Origin: Candidatus Saccharimonadia bacterium
GTDB taxonomy: Bacteria; Patescibacteriota; Saccharimonadia; Saccharimonadales; Saccharimonadaceae
DNA length: 9,333 nt
Assembly: GCA_023262335.1 (NCBI GenBank)
Contig: JALRBE010000040.1
Span: 1-9,333, forward strand
Direction of reading: 5' to 3'
The notes under the pieces are model-generated. The model saw only the letters and a program-made list of their open reading frames with translations, did not search any database and was not told the origin of the DNA. The translations under genes and the position numbers were made by a program. The first letter of the stretch is position 1; every line of letters begins with the position of its first letter. Shown piece by piece: positions 5,146 through 9,333 of this stretch.

Positions 5146-5922
5146 CTACGGTTGCTTGAGCGCTTGGTAGCCTGTGGCGTAGGCGCGCATGTCGTCAAGA
5201 ACCATGCGAACATTCTGCTCCATGATCCGCGCGTCTTCGCGTTCCTGGAACAGAGCCTGAGCTGCCACATTCGCCTGCTCTTCGTCGTTCGCGCGTGCAG
5301 CGTGCATGGTCGCCGTGCGCCGTAGCGATTCGAGCTGCGCGTAGGCCTGCTTTGCCGCGGCTTCCATGCCATCGCGCAGTTCGTCTGCCAGTACATCGGG
5401 AACATCTTCTTCGGCGAGGAGCTTTGCCGCTTTGTACGTTGCGTCCAGGTAATCGTCGACGATCGGATAGACTCGTTTGAACTGCGGCGCGCCGCTTTGG
5501 AGCTGGTCCTCGAACCACTGCGCGAATGCCCAATCGCCAGGTTCGCTGATGAGCGCGAGCGGAACGGTGGCAGTGCTGACGACGAAGTCGATTCGCCGCG
5601 CGACGCCATTGAGCCACATGTGGTTCCAAAAGCGGACGATCCCTACCAAGAGCGGAATACTGACCATGATGGCCCAAAAACTGCCAGCGACGGTCGTTGC
5701 CGTCAGTGCTGCCAGCGCCATGAGTGCAAAGAACCCGTGCAGCGGCACGATCCACAAAAAGTGCGGCGCTGCTGGTAATGCCGAAGCGTGGTACCATCGG
5801 TTTTCCCTGTGCCACCATGTCACCATACGTCTGTACCGCCTCGGAAACTTCGGCCCCGAAGCATAACCGCGGTAGAGCCTGCTGATGCCCTTATGGCGTT
5901 TCACGAAATCGAAGCTGGGCAT
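5146..5922 (-). CDS. Two-TM membrane protein with HFLWIVPLH motif (paralog B)
   Basis: A 258-aa protein, tandem paralog of the gene at 4165-4986. A basic, aromatic N-terminus (residues 8-44, rich in Arg/Tyr/Trp) leads to HFLWIVPLH (54-62), the start of TM1 (54-76). TM2 is at about 80-98, followed by FWNH (98-101). The hydrophilic C-terminal region carries DQLQSGAPQFKRVYPIVDDY (139-158) and a helical tail with EREDARIMEQNVRMVLDDM (227-245). The N-terminus differs from paralog A, being basic rather than Tyr/His-rich, so partners may differ. The ATG at 5920-5922 follows AGAGAGG (5928-5934). The gene has its own terminator and a weaker promoter inside the end of the exonuclease gene, so readthrough from that gene is possible. 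Function is unknown. Confidence 0.88.
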   Translation of the reverse strand: MPSFDFVKRHKGISRLYRGYASGPKFPRRYRRMVTWWHRENRWYHASALPAAPHFLWIVPLHGFFALMALAALTATTVAGSFWAIMVSIPLLVGIVRFWNHMWLNGVARRIDFVVSTATVPLALISEPGDWAFAQWFEDQLQSGAPQFKRVYPIVDDYLDATYKAAKLLAEEDVPDVLADELRDGMEAAAKQAYAQLESLRRTATMHAARANDEEQANVAAQALFQEREDARIMEQNVRMVLDDMRAYATGYQALKQP

Positions 5923-5948
5923 GCGTGCCTCTCTGGTCGTTGGTGCGT

Positions 5949-5970
5949 GCGAACCCGGGTGTCGGGACGC
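5949..5970 (-). promoter_or_regulatory. 5'-end leader hairpin of the 5146-5922 mRNA
   Basis: GCG/CGC (5949-5951/5968-5970) and CCCG/CGGG (5954-5957/5963-5966) stack with a small AA/A internal loop. The hairpin begins about 3 nt from the predicted start near 5973. CGCACCA (5941-5947) follows before the Shine-Dalgarno. Confidence 0.45.
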
Positions 5971-5979
5971 GTAGTGAAT

Positions 5980-6008
5980 ACTCTATAATAAAAGCTAGAT
6001 AATTTCAA
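5980..6008 (-). promoter_or_regulatory. Candidate promoter of the 5146-5922 gene
   Basis: TTGAAA (6003-6008), 17 bp, TAGAGT (5980-5985) on the minus strand. The -35 is good, the -10 matches 4 of 6. It overlaps the last codons of the exonuclease gene. Confidence 0.45.
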
Positions 6009-6789
6009 CGCTCACCGGACAATGGTCGGAGCCCATTTGATCCGCATGGATCTTCGCGTTTTTGACGCGTTCCGCGATACCTTCGCTCGCCAGCCAGTAG
6101 TCAATGCGCCACCCGACGTTGCGCGCGCGGGCGTTCGCCCAATGCGTCCACCAGCTGTAATGGCCGTTGCCTTCAGTGAACAGACGGAACGTGTCGACGT
6201 AGCCGGCGGCCAGGAACTTGCCGAAGCCGTCGCGTTCTTCGTTGGTGAACCCGTGCTTGCCGACGTTCGGTTTGGGGTTTGCCAGGTCGTCTTCGGTGTG
6301 CGCGACGTTCAGATCGCCGCAAAACAGCACCGGCTTCGACTTTTCAAGCTCTTGGACGTGCTCCAAAAACGCCGGGTCCCACTGCTCGTGGCGCAACTTC
6401 AGGCGCGAAAGGTCGCCCTTGCTGTTCGGGGTGTACACGGTAACGACCCAAAAATCGTCGAACTCGGCGCTGATAACGCGGCCTTCTTTGTTCGGGTCGC
6501 CGTAGCTGTCGCCGGCAAGCCCGTACTTTTCGGCGATGTCCTGGGTAAACCCGTGCACCACGCTCAGCGGCTTGGTTTTGCTGAAGATCGCCGTGCCGCT
6601 GTACCCGGCCTTTTCGGCGCTGTTCCAGTACTCCTCGTAGCCGTCGAGGTCTACCTCGGCCTGACCTTGCTTGGCCTTGGTTTCCTGCAGGCAAAGCACG
6701 TCCGGTTGGTGCTCGTCGATGAATTTTTTGAATTCGCCTTTGTTCACGACCGCGCGGATGCCGTTGACGTTCCAAGAGTAGAGTTTCAT
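5995..6789 (-). CDS. xth: Exodeoxyribonuclease III / AP endonuclease
   Basis: DNA repair enzyme of the ExoIII/APE1 (endonuclease-exonuclease-phosphatase) family. It cuts 5' of abasic sites and removes 3' blocking groups in base excision repair in the cytoplasm. At 264 aa the length is normal. Family residues are present in order: Asn7 in SWNVNGIRA, Glu36 in LQETK, Tyr119 in VYTPNS, Asp159 and Asn161 in GDLNVAH, Asp230 in GWRIDYWLAS, and Asp255-His256 in GSDHCPV. The insert DIAEKYGLAGDSYGDPNKEGR (84-104, one residue longer than quoted elsewhere) is somewhat larger than the usual loop. The ATG at 6787-6789 has no Shine-Dalgarno. TAAAAT at 6796-6801 places the transcription start on or next to the ATG, so translation is probably leaderless. 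No terminator follows; the next gene starts 72 nt downstream. Confidence 0.96.
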   Translation of the reverse strand: MKLYSWNVNGIRAVVNKGEFKKFIDEHQPDVLCLQETKAKQGQAEVDLDGYEEYWNSAEKAGYSGTAIFSKTKPLSVVHGFTQDIAEKYGLAGDSYGDPNKEGRVISAEFDDFWVVTVYTPNSKGDLSRLKLRHEQWDPAFLEHVQELEKSKPVLFCGDLNVAHTEDDLANPKPNVGKHGFTNEERDGFGKFLAAGYVDTFRLFTEGNGHYSWWTHWANARARNVGWRIDYWLASEGIAERVKNAKIHADQMGSDHCPVSVEII

Positions 6790-6795
6790 ACGTTT

Positions 6796-6801
6796 ATTTT
6801 A
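6796..6801 (-). promoter_or_regulatory. Candidate -10 giving a leaderless exonuclease mRNA
   Basis: TAAAAT on the minus strand, 6 nt before the ATG at 6789. The -35 region is weak (TTAGGC at 17 bp) and lies inside the terminator hairpin of the preceding operon. Confidence 0.45.
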
Positions 6802-6808
6802 CCATGAG

Positions 6809-6832
6809 AAAAGCCCTCGCCTAAGCGAGGGC
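6809..6832 (-). terminator. Intrinsic terminator of the 8098-6839 operon
   Basis: GCCCTCGC (6813-6820) and GCGAGGGC (6825-6832) form an 8-bp stem with a 4-nt loop. On the minus strand TTTT then CT follows (6809-6812). It sits 6 nt after the stop of the 53-aa membrane peptide. Confidence 0.88.
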
Positions 6833-6838
6833 CGTGGG

Positions 6839-7000
6839 TTACCGCTTTTTTCCGAACGCCCAGGCGGCGCCGAATCCGCCGACGCCAAGGCTGCACGCGA
6901 CCGTTACGTACAACAGTGCAGGCACCGTGCCCGCGCTGCCAATGAACAGCATGAACGACACGATCGTCGCGAGTACCAATACGAACGTCACGCTTCCCAT
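6839..7000 (-). CDS. 53-aa two-TM membrane peptide
   Basis: A small gene read directly from the minus strand: ATG at 6998-7000, TAA at 6839-6841, 53 codons. The product begins MGSVTFVLVLATIVSF and ends AAWAFGKKR. It has two hydrophobic segments (about 4-22 and 27-49), a short SAGTVPA turn and a basic tail, so it should be an integral membrane hairpin. It starts only 6 nt after the TAG of the upstream gene. Its TAGGA Shine-Dalgarno overlaps that stop codon, which implies translational coupling. An intrinsic terminator directly follows. No family recognised; it is likely a partner of the two-TM protein encoded just before it. Confidence 0.75.
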   Translation of the reverse strand: MGSVTFVLVLATIVSFMLFIGSAGTVPALLYVTVACSLGVGGFGAAWAFGKKR

Positions 7001-7006
7001 GGATTC

Positions 7007-8098
7007 CTATCTCGAGGAGATGTCGGCGAGCAGGCGGTCGACGGTCTGGTTGTCCAGTTCCGCTTGGAACGTGTCGGTCAGCGCCTTCGCGTCCGCGTTG
7101 AGCTCGTCGGCGACGGCTTGTACGAGCTCATGGCGTTCGTCGTCCTGCGCTTCGTCGCGCAGGGCTGCGATGAGTAGCGGAATCATTGCCCGTGCCGCGG
7201 CGTGCGCCCGTGCCTCGACGGCCTTGCGGAGTTCGTTCTGCCGTGGCAGATCGGTACCGAGCGCCTGCATGCAACCTTCGCTTGCGAGCAAATAGCCCGA
7301 CACGTGCGGGTCGAGCCGTTTGCCGAGCGCGCTATGGCTCCGCAGAGCGGTCATGGTCGTCGGCCAGACATCGTTCAGGCGTTCCGCCGTGTCGTCTGTC
7401 GGATAAGCCCGTGCATCCTCAACGAGCAAGGCGGCGCACAGGTATGTCCAACGGTCGTCGGTATGCGGAAACACTTTGACGTCATCGCCGAGCACGGTGG
7501 CCTCGGTGCGTTTGTCGAGCAAAACGCTACGACTGCGCCAATACGCCTTGTACAGTGCCATGAGCGCCAAAATGGCGCAGGCAATGCCGACGGCCATTCG
7601 GAGCGCGTTCTTGAACACGGTTCCGCCGTCGTTGTAGGTGCCGACCTGCTCGACCGTTTCGTATTCGCGCGGAACCGGTACGAGCTTGTACGTTCCGCCC
7701 AGGCACGTCTCGTCGTCCGACGGATCGTCGCATGGTTCTCGGAGCATGTCCTTTTCCATGGGGACCCCGTCCGGATAGTCGGTGGGGTTCACGGGCACGT
7801 ATGCCGTGTGGCTGCCGTAATCGTCGCGGATGCTGGCGAACAGCCAGGTCGCGCCCGCGCCGAGCGCGAGTGCCATGACGACCGTGACTACGGCGATGCC
7901 GATGCCGCGGCCGATCAGGAACGAACCTTTGTGCCGGGCTTTGCGCAGACCAAGTTCGCTGAGTGCCGATGAGTTCGTGATGTACTCGGTTTCGCTTGGC
8001 AGCTCGGCGATGTCGGGTTCGTCCCTATGCGTGCTCCGCTTATCGAACGACGTGGTGTTCTTTCCGAACGTTACGGTGGTGCGACGCGTATGGAGCAT
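7007..8098 (-). CDS. Two-TM membrane protein with extracytoplasmic Cys-containing loop, unknown function
   Basis: A 363-aa protein that I do not recognise. Residues 1-60 are Thr/Ser/Arg-rich and probably cytoplasmic. TM1 is at about 65-88. Residues 90-160 form an acidic, Pro/Tyr-rich loop with two cysteines (Cys123 and Cys132, in EPCDDPSDDETCLGG) that could form a disulfide outside the cell. TM2 is at about 166-185, followed by basic YWRSR. The remaining 175 residues are cytoplasmic and helical, with LVEDARAYPTDDTAERL (225-241) and an acidic C-terminal region. The ATG at 8096-8098 has a near-perfect AAGGAGG (8103-8109). It heads an operon with the 53-aa membrane peptide, under the strong promoter at 8158-8186. 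The topology resembles the HFLWIVPLH pair, but I see no clear sequence homology. Confidence 0.87.
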   Translation of the reverse strand: MLHTRRTTVTFGKNTTSFDKRSTHRDEPDIAELPSETEYITNSSALSELGLRKARHKGSFLIGRGIGIAVVTVVMALALGAGATWLFASIRDDYGSHTAYVPVNPTDYPDGVPMEKDMLREPCDDPSDDETCLGGTYKLVPVPREYETVEQVGTYNDGGTVFKNALRMAVGIACAILALMALYKAYWRSRSVLLDKRTEATVLGDDVKVFPHTDDRWTYLCAALLVEDARAYPTDDTAERLNDVWPTTMTALRSHSALGKRLDPHVSGYLLASEGCMQALGTDLPRQNELRKAVEARAHAAARAMIPLLIAALRDEAQDDERHELVQAVADELNADAKALTDTFQAELDNQTVDRLLADISSR

Positions 8099-8134
8099 GA
8101 GGCCTCCTTCGTGGTGCGTGTGGTGAAAAAAGCG

Positions 8135-8149
8135 CTGACTGATTGTCAG
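8135..8149 (-). promoter_or_regulatory. 5'-end leader hairpin of the 7007-8098 operon
   Basis: CTGAC-AATCA-GTCAG on the minus strand is a 5-bp stem starting about 2 nt from the predicted start near 8151. It is followed by CGC and six T (8126-8131), so it could also act as a weak attenuator. CGCACCA (8112-8118) and the Shine-Dalgarno (8103-8109) come next. Confidence 0.5.
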
Positions 8150-8157
8150 ATTGTATT

Positions 8158-8186
8158 ATTATACAATTTTAGCTTGATTTAATCAA
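8158..8186 (-). promoter_or_regulatory. Promoter of the 7007-8098 operon
   Basis: TTGATT (8181-8186), 17 bp, consensus TATAAT (8158-8163) on the minus strand. Both boxes lie inside inverted repeats: TTGATT-T-AATCAA (8174-8186) over the -35 and TTGTAT-TATT-ATACAA (8151-8166) over the -10. Repressor binding is possible. Confidence 0.82.
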
Positions 8187-8210
8187 TTGGTATTTGAGAC
8201 TGACCACTAG

Positions 8211-8687
8211 CTATAATTGTTTGATCGCGCGCTTGGCATCGCGTTCTTGGTCGCGGCGCTTCAGCGTTTCGCGCTTATCATACGTCTTTTTGCCTTTGCC
8301 CAGGGCGATCACCAGCTTGACGAACCGCCCTTGGGTGAGTAAGCGGGTCGGCACGATGGTTAGGCCTTCCTTTTTGCGGACGGCCAATTCGTCGATCTGC
8401 TTGCGGTGCGCCAGCAGTTTGCGCGGTTCGGTGTCGATGGTGCGGGCGCCGGGCTCGCCGCGTTTGTTCAGCTTGAGGCTGAAGCTGGCGTTGTTCAGCC
8501 ATAGCTCCCCTGCCCGAACGGTCACGAAGGCGCCCTTGAGCTGGATGTGCCCGTCGCGGGCGGCGCGGACTTCGGGGCCGCTGAGCGAAAGCCCGACTTT
8601 GAGTTCGTCGCCGAGCTCATAATCGAACCGGGCGCGTCGGTTCACGATGGCGCTTGGCTTTTTGATCGGCTTCTTTTTTGCGGGCAT
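8211..8687 (-). CDS. smpB: SsrA-binding protein SmpB
   Basis: Binds tmRNA and delivers it to stalled ribosomes for trans-translation in the cytoplasm. At 158 aa the length is typical. Visible signatures: NRRARFDYEL (16-25), GLSLSGPEVRAARDG (32-46; the family usually has G(T/S)EVKSLR), GELWLNNA (60-67), RKLLAHRKQI (89-98), GLTIVPTRL (108-116) and the tail motif GKGKKTYDKRET (130-141). The basic tail helix RRDQERDAKRAIKQL completes the protein. A Lys-rich N-terminal extension precedes the domain. The ATG at 8685-8687 has no Shine-Dalgarno. TATAAT at 8698-8703 predicts a leader of a few bases. It is divergent from pyrH. No ssrA is in the window and no clear terminator follows. Confidence 0.96.
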   Translation of the reverse strand: MPAKKKPIKKPSAIVNRRARFDYELGDELKVGLSLSGPEVRAARDGHIQLKGAFVTVRAGELWLNNASFSLKLNKRGEPGARTIDTEPRKLLAHRKQIDELAVRKKEGLTIVPTRLLTQGRFVKLVIALGKGKKTYDKRETLKRRDQERDAKRAIKQL

Positions 8688-8697
8688 AGTGGTTCTT

Positions 8698-8723
8698 ATT
8701 ATACCTGAGACGAATGCTATACT
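8698..8723. promoter_or_regulatory. Divergent smpB/pyrH -10 elements
   Basis: On the minus strand TATAAT (8698-8703) ends 10 nt before the smpB ATG. On the plus strand an extended -10, TGC-TATACT (8715-8723), ends 6 nt before the pyrH ATG. The two hexamers are 14 bp apart, so polymerase bound for one gene would cover the other. Neither has a good -35, and both mRNAs look leaderless. Confidence 0.5.
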
Positions 8724-8729
8724 GGATTC

Positions 8730-9333
8730 ATGTACAAACGGGTTTTATTGAAGTTATCGGGTGAGCAGTTGCAGGGCAAGTTCGACGGCGGGTTCGACAC
8801 CGAGCGCGTGCTATGGATCGCGGACGAAATCAAGAAGGCGCAGTCAACGGGAACGGAAATCGTACTCATGATCGGCGGCGGCAATTACGTGCGCGGCGCG
8901 CAGGTCGAAGGCAACGGCTTGCAAAGCCCGACCGCGCACAACATGGGCATGCTGGCGACGTTGATCAACGCCATTGCTTTGCAGGACATCTTCAATTCGG
9001 TAGGCCTGCACGCGCGCACGCTCACGAACATCAAGGCCGACCAAGTCGCCGACCAGTTCACGCACCGGCGCGCGCTAAGCCACCTCGAAAAGGGTCGCGT
9101 AGTAATCATTGGTGGCGGTTCCGGCCGTCCGTTCGTGACTACCGACACCGCGGCAGTGATCATGGCGCTCGAGCTCGGTTGCGACGTGATCATGAAAGCT
9201 ACCAAGGTCGACGGCGTGTACGACAGTGACCCCCGGACTAATCCGGACGCTAAGAAGCTCGAGAGCCTGACGCTCCGCGAAGCCGTGGAACAACCCGACA
9301 TCAAGGTCATGGACAACAGCGCCATCGCGCTTG
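8730..9333 (+). CDS. pyrH: UMP kinase (uridylate kinase), C-terminus cut by window edge
   Basis: Phosphorylates UMP to UDP for pyrimidine nucleotide synthesis; the bacterial enzyme is a hexamer of the amino acid kinase family. 201 codons are present. Signatures in order: KRVLLKLSGEQLQG (3-16), IGGGNYVRGA (48-57), NMGMLATLINAIAL (71-84), IIGGGSGRPFVTTDTAA (126-142), KATKVDGVYDSDP (156-168) and IKVMDNSAIAL (191-201). Arg55 aligns with the UMP-binding Arg62 of the E. coli enzyme. The residue aligned with E. coli Asp77 (DHMGMLAT) is His70 here, which is unusual. The ATG at 8730-8732 has no Shine-Dalgarno and lies 6 nt after an extended -10, so it is probably leaderless. Confidence 0.96.
   Translation, partial: MYKRVLLKLSGEQLQGKFDGGFDTERVLWIADEIKKAQSTGTEIVLMIGGGNYVRGAQVEGNGLQSPTAHNMGMLATLINAIALQDIFNSVGLHARTLTNIKADQVADQFTHRRALSHLEKGRVVIIGGGSGRPFVTTDTAAVIMALELGCDVIMKATKVDGVYDSDPRTNPDAKKLESLTLREAVEQPDIKVMDNSAIAL

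Larger units (their letters stand above)
4772..5763. repeat. 20-nt identical block shared by the two HFLWIVPLH paralogs
   Basis: The same 20 bases, starting GGCACGATCC, occur at 4772-4791 and 5744-5763, in the same frame, and encode most of HFLWIVPLH with identical codons. The flanking sequence has diverged. The block marks the most conserved part of the duplicated genes. Confidence 0.85.

Noticed and set aside
6022..6807. Plus-strand 261-codon frame opposite the exonuclease
   Set aside because: Exact antisense of an unmistakable ExoIII; its open frame follows from GC-rich codon use.
8187..8210. Terminator between smpB and the next operon
   Set aside because: No stem with a U-run is visible; only the promoter palindromes lie beyond it.
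8212..8217. Plus-strand TATAAT as a promoter
   Set aside because: It lies at the end of smpB, has no -35 at proper spacing, and no plus-strand gene follows.

Overview
The window reads as a compact bacterial chromosome segment using the standard stop codons. UGA ends the gene at 4165, directly before a terminator, which argues against the UGA=Gly code of some candidate-phyla bacteria. By eye the genes are GC-rich and the promoters AT-rich. My best guess is a Patescibacteria/CPR genome, possibly Saccharibacteria. The basis is a sortase with a Tyr/Gln-rich cytoplasmic N-terminus, many short lineage-specific membrane or orphan proteins, and short intergenic gaps. This is inference; no marker in the window proves the taxon.

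Layout. 1-977 (minus): sortase, with its C-terminus cut by the window edge. 1081-1167 (plus): tRNA-Leu(CAA) with encoded CCA. It is followed 99 nt later by a degenerate second copy lacking a D-arm (1201-1266). 1283-2323 (minus): unknown protein with a possible PD-(D/E)xK-type D...QxK motif. 2381-3172 (minus): divergent NAD(P)H-hydrate dehydratase-like (ribokinase fold) protein with degraded active-site motifs. 3239-4012 (minus): soluble orphan. 4165-4986 and 5146-5922 (minus): two paralogous two-TM membrane proteins sharing HFLWIVPLH, each with its own promoter and terminator. 5995-6789 (minus): exonuclease III/AP endonuclease. 7007-8098 and 6839-7000 (minus): two-gene operon of a two-TM protein and a 53-aa membrane peptide. 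8211-8687 (minus): SmpB. 8730-9333 (plus): PyrH, truncated by the window edge and divergent from smpB.

Expression. The genes fall into two start classes. Five have a -10 hexamer 6-10 nt before the ATG and no Shine-Dalgarno, and so look leaderless: pyrH, smpB, the exonuclease, the NNRD-like gene and the 1283 gene. Four orphan/membrane genes (3239, 4165, 5146, 7007) have a predicted 45-53 nt leader. Each leader starts with a stem-loop at the predicted 5' end, then a CA-rich single-stranded stretch (CGCACCA in three of four), then a Shine-Dalgarno. This shared leader design and the paralog pair are the main candidates for a lineage-specific, co-regulated cell-envelope system. Four intrinsic terminators separate the minus-strand units.

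No mobile element, CRISPR array or rRNA was seen. No intergenic stretch exceeds 300 nt.
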